Assembly (NCBI GenBank): GCA_001600455.1
Contig: BCKC01000010.1
Coordinates: forward strand, 626,144-690,143
Reading direction: 5' to 3'
Length of the DNA stretch: 64,000 nucleotides
From: Endocalyx cinctus
Taxonomy: Eukaryota > Ascomycota > Sordariomycetes > Amphisphaeriales > Apiosporaceae
In this document: in pieces, positions 36,201 through 47,348 of the stretch
How positions within the stretch are numbered: position 1 is the first letter of the stretch
Layout: each line of letters starts with the position of its first letter
Program-made: the position numbers and the translations under genes
The notes under the pieces: generated by a model
What the model was told of the DNA's origin: nothing
The model's input: the letters and a program-made list of their open reading frames with translations, nothing else
The model's database searches: none

Positions 36201-36685
36201 CAGCTAGCCCCGGAAAGGAGCGCTTGAGTCTGCCTTTTGTTGTCATCGTAGCTTTGTTCGTCGGCGAGATTTCGAAAACTTCGAAGGAGGTGCCGTTACT
36301 GCGTTTGGTAACAAGGACACCTGCATTTTGCTCTCGAACATAAAGTGGTATTACTACATCTATTATCTGTCAGTATACACCCTTAGTCGAGATATGATAT
36401 TTTACCCTCAGTCAGTCGTGTTACTAGTCTGAGAACCACTTCCTCCCTTAGGCTGCCATCTGTTGCTGAGTTGGCTTGCTGCATATTTCGTAGCATGGAT
36501 ATGGCTGCATTTGCTTGTTCATGGCGCGCAGATTCGATACAGTTTTTCCATGTGGTCAACCCGTCGATGACAGTCGATAGCAGGACCTTCTCCTGCTCAG
36601 CATCATAGTCATCCTCGCTGGGTAACTTGGGTGGTAGAAAGAGATGATTGAAAAGGTACATCAAACTATTAGAGCTAATGGTCAT
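27278..36685 (-). CDS. Giant DUF3638/DUF3645 protein with SecA/SF2-like ATPase motifs
   Basis: Three exons on the complement: 36406-36685, 28614-36359 and 27278-28560; 3,102 residues. The start is the ATG at 36685 (MTISSNSLMYLF). Intron 2 is GC-AG (GCAAGT ... GCTAACTTATTCCAG) and restores LVQACMRLRKLGQG across the junction. The C-terminal third carries the family core: NMGEGKSSVIVPM (about 2052), IIDESDENFSPKFELVYTMG (about 2183), FLDEAHTRGIDLKLP (about 2645) and the LVQACMRLRKLGQG block. These resemble motifs I, II, V and VI of SecA/SF2 ATPases. The first two thirds has no motif I can name. Databases often label relatives 'ubiquitinyl hydrolase', but I see no Cys/His protease motif in the regions inspected. 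Role in the cell unknown. Confidence 0.9.
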
Positions 36686-39520
36686 TTTCAAGGTGGAATG
36701 TGGTAGGTTTGCGATATAAAATGCTGGTTTTCAAAGAATATGAAAGACATCCATCGTCCCTAGACCCGTCGGGTTTGCGATATCAACATTGCAGGGCATC
36801 ACAGCAAGAATTCTTCATGGCATGTTAGTAAGTTTCGGGGCACAGGCAAAGGGGGAGGGGGGAACTTACATAACATGTGTAACCATGTCACCATACCAAG
36901 GCAGGTTGTTTTTGAAGTATATACAGCTTACGTGGCAATTTCCGAAGGTGCCAGGGCGATCAATTCTAATAATGATTCCAATGAACAACAGACATGTACG
37001 CAATAAAACTCCTCTTTTTATCTCGCTTGCCTATCTGGCACATATGCAATGTCTTCCACCGAGCTCATATTCAGTGATATGTCAAAACGGGAGCTTCTAT
37101 TAAATGCACTAAAGCCTAAATATCTCCAGTGACTTGATATTCGACTAGCCAACCCTGCGCAGAGAGATATGTACAAAATCTTCCAACACCGCTCAATCGT
37201 CTTAAAAACGCTCGCCAACAAAAACTCCGATATGTTTTCCCGTAGATTGTCAGTTGACGTGAATGGCGGAGCTGCACCAACAACCTACCTAATTAAAATA
37301 CTATGCCACAACAATATGAGGCTATAATAAGTCGGGGACTAAATGTCAGTTTCGGCGTTAACCACATTGAAGTAATATATCATTTAGATGGAAAACAGTA
37401 AACAGGGTGTAAATATGACATGGATATAGTACACTCAAGCTGCTAGGGCGGTCAAGAAACACCAAATAATACTGATACTCTATACAAAGCAACTGGGAAA
37501 GATATCGCTGCTTAGTCACCGCTACTACTGTCACGCAAATCGTGAAATACACAAATAGAATCCCCTCCTCCCCTCACCTCGGTTACCTAAGTGGCTTGCA
37601 TATACGATATATGAAGGCAAATGCTCGAAGTAATCAGTATATTAATCGAAGATCCTAAAGTTGAAGAAGAAAGGAAAGTACTAAGTAACTAAGGTATTCT
37701 AAAAAGATACAAATATTTGTTGTTGTTTTTTGGGCAGAATAGCGAATAATACTTGCTGCGACGGCATGACTAAAACTAACCAACAAGCATCTAGTCTTGA
37801 TTGAAAAACCATTCAGAATAAGGAGGTCTGATCTATCTTCTGATCGGAATAACGCCTCACCAGGCAGATTACACGTCCATAAATGGAACAATGCTACAGG
37901 ACAGGGACAGAAAAAAAAACAGACATAATTAAAACCACCAATAAAAATAAAGGATGCATCGCATTCGTTAAGCACGAGAATGTAATAATTGAAAGAAGTA
38001 TCCGGTGATACGTTGTATCTTTTTAATATTAGGCTGAATAGATCCAGTATTCTGGGTATTGGGTTACTTGCCAACGACAGGCAAGCTACCATGTGTTTCT
38101 TCGATATTATTATATTAAAGCGATTTAACGAGTGCGACGATAATTTAATCGGAGGGGCAATTTATCTCCATTTTTCACATTTTCGCTACTGGTACCTGGT
38201 TGTTGGGACCTGCGGCTCTATTCATTATGATTAAAAAAAAAAAAAAAAAAACGAACTTTCATCTTAATCAATTTCGTTCAAGTTGGCGAAACGAATTGAC
38301 TGAAAAGATTTAATATTCTTTTCTCACCAAGCTGCCAATGCGGAACACGTTGAATTGATTCCCGATGCCAAGTGACCGAGCCTTGAAGGATTCTCTAGAC
38401 AGGCTGACAGGCCACAGGCCAATTGGCTAAGAAGGAGGATTTGACGGCTACCCATCCAGCCGGTGAACTCAGTGTTCTCGAGGTCGTTATATCGGAAAAA
38501 AAAAATAAGCATAATTTTCATCAAACGACAGAAAAAATTGACTTTCTTTCCTAATATCATCTCTCTATCTTTTTTTTTTTTTTTTTTTCACCGCTAAAAC
38601 CAAAGCATGCTTATGCATGTGCGCACACGAGAAAGAAAAATTCTCGAGTCCTTCCATACCAAATAGAAGACCAAGAGTTCTCTAGCTTAGTACATTACTT
38701 CGGACTATGTTTACGGCGAAGGATTCCTTCTTTCCGCCTTGGCGGTACCTGTCAGACGGGGAGAAAATCCGCGAAAAAGGTTCATAATTGGTGAGCGTTG
38801 GAACAGGGGGACGAGTACAATACACTATGCTTTACATGGTATACATACCTATGCTGGTATCCTGGACAGCTTTTCTCCATCTTCTAGCGCGCTCTTCCAA
38901 CTTAGGGATTGGACGGAGATAAACCGAGTTAGTTTTCACTCGACTCCATATGTTTCCAGTGCTGGAGAACGGGTTACATTTACCGTTGGGGTCATAGATA
39001 TATTGAAGAACTAAGTGCATGTCACCACACGCACGCTGCATGAGCGACATAATTTGAGTTCTCTTGCTTGTGCATTATCGGGTGTTATTGGCCAAGTGCT
39101 TGCCGCCTTTGAAAAAAAGGTCGATGTTTTTTTACGAGCAAGATAAATAAACCACCCCTGTTCATCCCACATACGCTATGTCCCGATACCCCGGATTTCG
39201 GCTAGACCCCATGGGCCATAGTTAATATACAGGCGACAAGGTGTGAATGGGCAGATGGGGTAATTCTCAGGCTAGTTGGCCAAGAATGCCCGTTTCGTTT
39301 ACCCTCAGCTGATATGCATATCATATTAGATATCAGCTAGGAAGTTGATTGAATGATAGTTATATGTATCACTGAAATCCGCTCCAAGTTTTTCTCGACC
39401 TCTCCCCTCTTCAGCTCTCAGCCGGTACCTCAACACAGCAGCGTGCCGACGTCAAAAGGGTTCTCTTTATCATTTCCCTCAACCTAGGGTATCAATCAGT
39501 CTTTGCTTCTGTCTAGGAAA
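36686..39520. other. Long gene-free spacer with one dispersed repeat copy
   Basis: About 2.8 kb between the starts of the giant gene (minus) and the sugar transporter (plus). It holds repeat copy B (37602-37678), a 19-base poly(A) at 38233-38251 and a 19-base poly(T) at 38570-38588. Frames at 36789, 37655 and 38739 are chance-like. Both promoters must lie here. Confidence 0.6.
37602..37678 (+). repeat. Dispersed repeat, copy B
   Basis: Near-identical partner of 1415-1490 in the same orientation; a handful of substitutions and small indels separate them. Flanks are not similar. Confidence 0.55.
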
Positions 39521-41679
39521 ATGGTCGTAATCAAGGAAAAGGCCCAGACTGGGGCGGCCGACCCTATCCTCACTCGTCTCGTCAACGAGGATAAGGTCAA
39601 GTGGTACAAGAAACCGAACCTTCGCTACCTGTACTTGTTACTGTTTCCGACTTGCATGGGAATCGAGTTGACCTCTGGTTTTGATTCCCAATTGATCAAT
39701 GCACTTCAGCTCGTCCCCACTTGGATTGACTGTAAGTCATCATTTTTTTTTTCCCCTCCTTTTCTCTCGCGACCATTTAATACGCGTCATAAACCAGCGC
39801 TGACAGGATTGATTTCTAGTCTTCGACGACCCTCAAGATGCCCTCAAAGGGATTATCGCTGCTGCATATTCCCTTGGTGCTATTCTATCGCTCCCATTCA
39901 TTGGAATTATCAACGATAAGTATGGTCGGCGATGGTCTATTGCTGGCGGATCGGCCGTCATGATCGTCGGTGCGATTATCCAAGGACTTTCCGTGCATGG
40001 TATGCCTCCCTTCTTAGCGGTAAACAGTTATAGTCTGTGCAATGGCCCTGATTCAAAGCTAAACTGTTGTAGTTGCCATGTACATCGTAGCGCGGCTTAT
40101 TCTCGGCTTCGGTATCCCGATCTGCATCGTCGCGGCTTCATCTCTGATTGGAGAATTGTCATATCCTAAGGAAAGACCGGTAATGACCTCGCTCTTCAAC
40201 GTCTCATACTTTGTCGGTCAGCTCGTCGCAGCCGGGATCTGCTTCGGAACAAACACTATTATGAGTAACTACGCCTGGAAGATTCCTTCGTGGCTTCAGG
40301 CTGCTCCCTCAGTTGTAAGTTGATTAATTACTAGAATAATTTACCCGACAACTTCGCTGCCTTGAACTAGTTGTCTGACTCTGGTTATTATAGGTTCAGC
40401 TCGTCCTGATTTTCTTCGTCCCCGAGAGTCCCCGATGGTTGATCATGCAGGATCGATCGGAAGAAGCGTATGACATCTTAGCCACGTACCACGCCGAGGG
40501 GGACCGGGAATCCGAGTTCGTGAAGGCTGAATTCGCCCAGCTGCAGACGACGATCAAGATCGAGATGGAGCACGCGAAGCGCTCGTGGAAGGATCTCTTC
40601 GCCACGTCGGGAATGAGACGAAGAGTGCTTATCAGCGCGATGCTGGGTCTTTTCACACAGGTGGGGCGTCCCTAACCTACTCGTATTCTACTTCAACTAA
40701 CTAACGGTTTCATTAGTGGAGTGGTAATACCCTGATTTCGTACTATCTCGGTGATATCCTGAACATGATTGGTAAACCCGATTCGGTTTTCAAGCAGAAG
40801 ATCAACGTGTCTGTAAGTTACGAAATCCCGGCGTAGAAATGAGTGTTGGTAATACCCTAGGACTAACGAAATGTGTGCGAAATAACGTTAGATTGCTTCT
40901 TGGAGCTTGATTAACGGAACGGTGGCATCACTCCTCGTTACGCGTTTCAAGCGTCGGCAAATGTATCTCACATGCACGCTGAGTCTATTAGCCATTTACA
41001 CCGGATGGACGATCGCAATGGAAAGAGCGGTGAAGGCAGACAACGCTGGCACGCAAAATGACGTTGCGAATGGATTCGTATTATTCTTCATTTACATATA
41101 TTCATCTGCGTATAATATCGGTTATAATGCGCTTACCTACAGTGAGTCATCTCTAACCTTCGCTCTCACCTCCCGTCATTCCTTGTTGGTGAGTCCTAGC
41201 TGCGTGTAAGGCCTTAAAAACTGACGTGATATCTATTTTAAAGCCTTCCTTGTCGAACTGTGGCCATATGCCGAACGGTCCCGTGGTATCGCATTCTTTC
41301 AATTGTTCGGTAGATTGGCTGGCTTTTTCACGACTTTCGTCAACCCTATTGGCCTGAATAACGCGAGCTGGAAGTACCTCCTCTCGTACGTTGTCTTCCT
41401 CACATTCGAGGTTGGCTTCGTGTACTTCTTGTTTCCTGAAACATACGGTAGAACTCTTGAAGAACTCGCTTTCTGTAAGTTGACCTTTCTATTTCCTGTT
41501 ACCGCCAAAAAAGGGGGGGGAATAAAAATAAAAATAAGACTGCTAATTTCTTTGCTCCAGTGTTCGAGGACAAGGCCCTCGCGGAGGAAGCTGTCCACGC
41601 CGTCGAGAAGGTGATTGGCCATGAGAACGGCAACGGCACTGTGCATCATACTGAGACAGCAAGTGAGAAATTGGCTTAG
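39521..41679 (+). CDS. MFS sugar transporter
   Basis: Eight exons: 39521-39731, 39820-39999, 40073-40314, 40394-40660, 40717-40812, 40892-41141, 41244-41474 and 41561-41679; 531 residues, all phases consistent. Sugar-porter signatures are clear: GFDSQLINALQ in TM1, NDKYGRRWSIAGG after TM2, VPESPRW before the central loop, QWSGNTLISYYL in TM7, and FPETYGRTLEEL after TM12. It should be a proton-coupled plasma-membrane hexose or oligosaccharide permease of the lactose-permease-like fungal group. The exon 4 donor GTGGGG is weak but is fixed by the conserved Q-W-S-G join. It lies 402 bases upstream of the guanine deaminase gene on the same strand. The substrate is unknown. Confidence 0.92.
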
Positions 41680-42081
41680 TCAGGATGAGACGCGAATAGG
41701 CAAAATCGGGAGAGATGTTGCGATTTATCCCCTTTGTACCCAATTAGGTAGATGGAGTTTGCGATACGTTCAAATGAGAAGTAGTAAAATCTAAAATCAC
41801 ATCATCAAATTCCTAATCGCAGTCCAAAGTGAGTAGAAAATGATAGATTTATCAGAAATAAAGGAACGATTGGCGAATTAAAGATCTAATAGCGAAAAAG
41901 AAAAGAAAGTGCTGAAGGGAGGCGGAAAAGGGGGAAGGGTGATATCTAGCTGCAAGTACATCGGAGGTCCGCAGCTGTTTTCGGCTGTTGCCTTCTTCAT
42001 CCTAAAGAGGGGCAAATTTAGAAGAGACTACTTCTCTCAGTATCAACTTCATCATCTATTTTCAAGATATTAAAAATCAAA
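41680..42081. other. Spacer and promoter of guanine deaminase
   Basis: About 400 bases, AT-rich. I looked for the UaY-type purine element TCGG-N6-CCGA and did not find a match. Confidence 0.55.
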
Positions 42082-43464
42082 ATGACGCCGCCATTTCGGA
42101 TCTTTCATGGCACATTCATTCATTCAATAACGTCGGACGGAATAGAAATATGCGAAAATGGTATGATTAAAATTGATGCAAATGGACTCATCACCCATGT
42201 AGAGAATGCAATGAACGAGGAAAAGATCGCCGCCCATGTAGAATCATTGAGAAAACTATGCGCGCAAGAGGGGAAAGAAGAGGATGTAATAAAACTTCAT
42301 ACGTTGGAGCGAGGTGAATTTCTGATCCCTGGCTTCGTCGATACGCACAATCACGCGCCGCAGTGGGCGCAGCGGGGCTTGGGTCAGAGCATGCACATCT
42401 TGGACTGGCTCGAGAAAGTGACATTTCCAAACGAAGCGCGATTCCGAGACCCGGAGTACGCGCGACGTATCTACTCCAGCTGCGTCGACGGATTCCTGAA
42501 ACAGGGCGTCACGACAGCTTCCTATTACGGGTCGCTGCACGCCGAGGCCACCAACATCCTCGCCGATTTGTGTCTGGAAAAAGGCCAACGCGCGTTCGTC
42601 GGAAAATGCAACATGAACCGGAACGCGCCGGATTATTACCGCGACGAGACGGTCGAGTCGTCCCTTCGCGACACCGAGGAGTGCATCGCGCACATACGGG
42701 CGATCGACCCGGAGGTTGGACTGGTGCGACACGTCCTAACGCCGCGGTTCGCCATCACGTGCGAGGACGCGCTACTGGCGGGGCTGGGAAAGATCGCGGA
42801 GGCGAACCCGGACCTTCCGATCCAGACGCACTTCAACGAGGCGGAGCAGGAGATGTCTTTCACCAAAACGCTATTTCCGAAATTCGAGAACGAGGTGGAC
42901 CTATACGAACACTTCGGCCTGCTGACGCGAAGGTCGATCCTCGCTCACTGCTGCTACATGTCCGAGTACGAAATGCGACGGTTCCAGGAAATCGGATGCG
43001 GCGTCGCTCACTGCCCCATCTCCAACATGACGGTCGGAGGCGGATTTATGGCCGCTCCAGTGCGGGACTTCCTCCGTCGCGACATTAAAGTCGGGCTCGG
43101 CACCGACAGTGGGGGCGGGTTTTCAAGTAGTATGCTGGACGCCATGAGGCAGGCGCTGGTAGCTTCCAACGCGCGCGAAGTCATGAGCGAGGGTAAAGAT
43201 AAAGGGTTGTCGATTGAGGAAGTGTTCTATCTAGCGACGCTCGGTGGGGCGAGAGTCTGCTGTCTCGAAAACAAGATCGGCAACTTTCGAGTCGGCAAAG
43301 AATTCGATGCGCTCCTGATTGGAACGGAAGAGCCGGCGACTGGTATTATGACCATGGTGGAAGAGCAAGATTCCTTAAAGACCGTGTTTGACAAGTTTGT
43401 GATGACGGGAGATGACCGTAATATCAAGCGGGTCTTCGTACGTGGGCGGTGTGTGAGATCATGA
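42082..43464 (+). CDS. Guanine deaminase (EC 3.5.4.3)
   Basis: Intronless, 460 residues. It hydrolyses guanine to xanthine and ammonia in cytosolic purine salvage and catabolism. The amidohydrolase metal ligands are visible: PGFVDTHNHAPQW (His 89 and His 91), QTHFNEA (His about 250), LAHCCYM (His about 288) and GLGTDSGG (Asp about 341). PGFVDTHNHAPQW is the guanine-deaminase version of the family motif, and the length matches eukaryotic enzymes. Third-position GC is high. The large plus-strand frame at 42363-43088 is a shadow of this gene. Confidence 0.95.
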   Translation: MTPPFRIFHGTFIHSITSDGIEICENGMIKIDANGLITHVENAMNEEKIAAHVESLRKLCAQEGKEEDVIKLHTLERGEFLIPGFVDTHNHAPQWAQRGLGQSMHILDWLEKVTFPNEARFRDPEYARRIYSSCVDGFLKQGVTTASYYGSLHAEATNILADLCLEKGQRAFVGKCNMNRNAPDYYRDETVESSLRDTEECIAHIRAIDPEVGLVRHVLTPRFAITCEDALLAGLGKIAEANPDLPIQTHFNEAEQEMSFTKTLFPKFENEVDLYEHFGLLTRRSILAHCCYMSEYEMRRFQEIGCGVAHCPISNMTVGGGFMAAPVRDFLRRDIKVGLGTDSGGGFSSSMLDAMRQALVASNAREVMSEGKDKGLSIEEVFYLATLGGARVCCLENKIGNFRVGKEFDALLIGTEEPATGIMTMVEEQDSLKTVFDKFVMTGDDRNIKRVFVRGRCVRS

Positions 43465-44316
43465 GATTATGAAAATGTTGAAAGAGTTGATGAGTAAGAG
43501 GATTGGTTCGGTGCCGAAGTTCAACACGAAGACAGGGATTTGAGGTTGACTTTCTAACTAAATGCAGAAAGTCTACTGCATACGAACAGACGGGGTATAT
43601 TTCTTCGGACTTACAGATCCTTCCACGAATAGAAACAGGCGGTTAATTTCTACATGAGATGATCAGCCCTAGCTATACCTAGATCTAAATCTACCGTCTG
43701 TGTCCTAACCACCGCAGATAGTTGGGAAATAACAGGGACGGTCTTTGGGCTTGTCGATCATTTACGCCCCTAAACAAGAGCTGACCTACTGTACCAAGTA
43801 ATAGATCTACATTTATTGGCGCCTTGCGCGAATGATTAATCCCGAATTAAGAATAACATAGTTATGTGTTTTTTTTTTTCTTAATTCATTTTCTTTTTAT
43901 AATTTTCTCACTATTATCCATCCTGCCATCCCGTTTAAATTGAAACGTAGCACGCATATACTAGCATGGTAGGATTCGGTTAAATATGCGGTAGCGATCA
44001 TGGTTACCTGGTATTAAACAAGGATCACGGAAGAACAAACTGACATGATGATTAACTCCTTCATTTCCTCGTATCTCCCAATAGAAATAATAAATATCAG
44101 GTGGCCCAGGAACTCCGTGTCTCGAGTTTGAATCAATCATTTTAAGATAATTTGAACATTAGTTAAAGACATCACCCGAAATCAATTTACCGGTTCATAA
44201 AACCAAACTGCTTATCGAGCGTTCATCTGCCTATTAAGAGCAATTCTCCCAACACATAGATATATCAATATCAACACCAACACTCTCCAAGAAGAAAAAA
44301 GAGAGAGAAAGAGAAA
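43465..44316. other. Spacer and promoter of the Cys-rich secreted gene
   Basis: AT-rich, ending in a purine tract (about 44288-44316, GA-rich) that forms the likely 5' leader of the next gene. No gene seen. Confidence 0.6.
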
Positions 44317-44655
44317 ATGCAGTTCTCGGCTTTACTTCTCCCGCTCTTTATCGCCCTTGCGACCGCCGACTTCCCGTCTTGCGACCCCTCGTGCAACTCG
44401 TGCGGGCTCTACTGCGATTCGGGCTGTCCGGCCATCCTGTCGCAGGCGAGCTGCGACCGGTGCCAGTACTGCCGACGAGAGAGCTCGTCCTGCGGGTTCA
44501 CCCAGGTCAGCTCGACCCCACCCGAGGACCCGACCGTGTGCGCCGCCTGCGCCGAGCAGTGCCACTGCAAGATCGCGGCCAGGTGCTACGACAACGTGAC
44601 CATCACGGCGAGCCCTAGTCCCAGCGCGAGCCCGACCCCCGTTCAGTTGATGTAG
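44317..44655 (+). CDS. Cys-rich small secreted protein (14 Cys)
   Basis: Intronless, 112 residues. A clear signal peptide (MQFSALLLPLFIALATA) precedes a compact mature domain with 14 cysteines, an even number suited to seven disulfides. They occur as CDPSCNSC, CDSGC, CDRCQYC, one isolated Cys, then CAACAEQCHC and a last single Cys. A Ser/Pro/Thr tail (SPSPSASPTP) ends the protein, so O-glycosylation or wall association is possible. High GC against AT-rich flanks marks a real gene. It has the general form of a fungal effector, defence protein or surface protein. I recognise no named family. Confidence 0.82.
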   Translation: MQFSALLLPLFIALATADFPSCDPSCNSCGLYCDSGCPAILSQASCDRCQYCRRESSSCGFTQVSSTPPEDPTVCAACAEQCHCKIAARCYDNVTITASPSPSASPTPVQLM

Positions 44656-45265
44656 GGGGGGGTAGCGAGACGAGAGGGCGGGAGCAGTGGTATTGAATCA
44701 TGCCTATCCAGGTCTGATATCATGGGGGGGGGTGGTAGAAAATCGATTGAGTGTCAAAAAGAAATGGGGCTCCGGAGGTGTGGAATAGCTAGGTTGGGGA
44801 AATTGAAAAGAAACTTATCGTGTGATTGGTAGATGAGATGCCACGCGAAAACTACCGCGAGGATGGGTCACTGATCTGGTCGTTTATATCGATCATGCTA
44901 CCCCGTACACTAGTTCTCTGCACATGTTTTACACGAGAAAACGTGCATATAGATTCAATGAAACTACTAGTCCTATTTTTCAATACCAATGCAGCCACTC
45001 ACGAGATCATCCACACCATTATGCATAAGGTTAAACATGACTACATTCTCGGAGCTTACATTTATGATCCAATTCTATACGATCACGCACATGTAGTTAC
45101 TTACATCGCTCATGCACTAATATTTTTGAAAATCAACAACTTAGGTCTACCTAAAAGTTTTTAATTGAGTGATGTAATTTGCTTCAGCAAATATGTATTA
45201 AATTCTATATATAATTACTTAGGTTGAGTGAGAAGCTCATCATCCATTTAAAACTCACCCGCAGT
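44656..45265. other. Spacer with one doubtful frame
   Basis: The frame at 44826-45164 (112 codons) lacks a signal peptide, domain or coding-like composition. I leave it uncalled. Confidence 0.5.
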
Positions 45266-45376
45266 TCAACCTGAGAAACCCTTGTTACAATGTCCGCATC
45301 CACACCATGTATCATTGCCGGCTGGAACGATACGATTCCAGTTGCAACAAGTAGATGCCTCGGTGCCCATGCCCAT
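45266..45376 (-). CDS. Possible 36-residue Cys-rich microprotein
   Basis: A short frame with start at 45376 and stop at 45266-45268 encodes 36 residues with five cysteines in a finger-like layout: STCCNWNR, then WCGCGHCNKGF. Composition (Cys, Trp, Asn, Gly) is unlike chance frames in this AT-rich spacer, and the frame is locally GC-richer. The Cys spacing would suit a small metal-binding peptide. There is no signal peptide. The evidence is compositional only. Confidence 0.4.
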   Translation of the reverse strand: MGMGTEASTCCNWNRIVPAGNDTWCGCGHCNKGFSG

Positions 45377-47348
45377 GGTGGATGGTTGGTTTAATATTGT
45401 TTTGAGATATTAGGTATGTGATTTTGATTAATCAGCTGGATAGGTGGTGTCGTTGATAATCAGTAATTACTGGTTGAAGAATTTGGTACTTGTCCTGTAG
45501 AGCGAATTAAGAAGTCCTGGAGACTGGACATTCACATCACTTAATTATATACTAGGCAAGAGATACCTTTACGTCTTTGATAGTTTCACTACCAATGGCA
45601 TTGTATTCACGATAACTATTTCTTTGATCCTGATTCTTAGTTATGGCGTACGGCCAAACCCATATAACTAAAGGAACAAAGCAATTATATAACATGATGA
45701 AACTTCTTTGATATCCAAAAAAAAAAAAAAAAAAAAACGTGAAGAAAACGATGAAAGTGCACTTCGGCTAGATCTCACTTTTGAGCTTGTTGATCCAAGA
45801 TACCCCCCAAGACGAGTCAGAATCAACAGCCTTGTTACACTATAATACGTTCTCCGGCCCTGTTTGTTCTGCTATATTAATATACTTTGAGCTATTTAGG
45901 AATAATCGTTGAAAATTATTTTCCTCCTTCTGAACTGCAGAAAATTAAGGACTTGTATACCTAGTAAAACCAGGCAGCCTTAATTCTCTTAGGCAGCTGA
46001 GTTCACCTAAAAGTATCTTCCAACTTCTAGGATCCTCAGTAACATATTTAGATCTTAAGTATACCTCTCGAAGTCAGGAATTTGAATATAGCTCCGTGAA
46101 GGAAAACCAAACGAGATGAGTCAAAAACTTCTCAGGTGCGGTATTATGTATTAGTTATAGTACTAGTAAACTAGATATAATTTATGAAACGGCCATGATC
46201 TGCATTTATACACTACGGATACATTTCCTCTAGCATCCTGTACTCCATGAACACTTCATAATGTTAGGGTAGTTAATCACGGTGCCGTTAGAGCCTCATT
46301 TATTCCCTGTTCAGACCAATGCTCCTGATCTGCCAGCCCGGAGTCGCCGAATCAAATCACCTGATTTAATGTTTGTAGCACAGTCGAATTATTTTGGGGG
46401 CCGGAATATTCATATTCCTTTAGACAATCAGGCTTCTTCCGATTGGCTCTACGGCTTTACACTCCCATCCCCCATCCCACGCCAAGATCCGATGCCCCCA
46501 TAGGACTCCCAGGGGGGTATAGTAGGTCCCATGGGATTCCTGTGGGAGTGAAAAAAAAAATTAAATAATTATTTTATGGAAAAAAAGCCTTTTTTCTTTA
46601 AACCTAATCGTACATATTATATGTCAATATTTAACCAACTTTTTTTTTTTTTTGTGAGAGTAGACTTGCCCCGATGGCAAGGTCGTGGCATCCCATGGGA
46701 TCCTATTGTAAAGCCCTAATAGGCTTATAGAGTCTGAAGCCTTCAGAAGTTAGAAAAGGTGGATATATTGGTGGAGTACAAAGTAGCTGCCCGATATTTT
46801 ATTCCATGATCTTATATCATACATATTTTGTGGCGGTGATCAAATTAAGCAATTAGATGTTCCAAGGGGGCTCTAACTAGCTCCGGGTGCCTGACAGTAG
46901 TGCATTTTCTATATACTTTTCTCGGTGGTCCTTTCATAGGGGTAAGGCTGAGTATACTGTTTTGGTAACGTGGCTTAGAATTATGCTTGAAGGATTCATT
47001 GTCGTACAGTCCCAGAGTCTATTCTTTTGTTTTTTGCTAAGCCCTGCAAGCAATGTGGTTTCATCGTATTTCGTTCCGACTCTTTAGATGATTACTGAAC
47101 AAGAATTTGGGATCTATCTATTTCTAATGTGTAGAAGTTCAGCTACCACTCAATCGAAGCCTGCTTTCTCCTCCCTTTTCTTTCTTCCCCCTTTTCTTTT
47201 CTTTTCTTTCTTCTTTTTCTCCCCGGGAATCTGGTCTATGAACCGAACTTTCAAAATGACTCGGTCTTAGCTTCTATTTATTAGTCTATATATCATCTCA
47301 TCTATTCGGCAACAATAAGTCACGGATTTATCGCTAATTACAGGTAAA
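45377..47348. other. Spacer with a MITE-like element
   Basis: Contains a 21-base poly(A) at 45717-45737, the inverted-repeat element at 46523-46705 and a pyrimidine-rich tract (about 47166-47222) in the promoter of the next gene. No gene called. Confidence 0.55.
46523..46705. mobile_element. MITE-like element with imperfect terminal inverted repeats
   Basis: The left end TAGGTCCCATGGGATTCC matches the reverse complement of the right end (TAGGATCCCATGGGATGCC). Further in, an A-rich run after GAGTG on the left pairs with a T-rich run before GTGAGAG on the right, so the arms fold over much of the 183 bases. There is no coding capacity. The structure is that of a non-autonomous DNA element; its autonomous parent is unknown. 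Confidence 0.45.

Noticed and set aside
42363..43088. Long 241-codon plus-strand frame inside the guanine deaminase gene
   Set aside because: Arg/Pro-rich shadow of the GC-rich coding sequence in another phase; the guanine deaminase frame has all metal ligands.
44826..45164. 112-codon plus-strand frame
   Set aside because: No family features and spacer-like composition; starts in a region without a coding bias.
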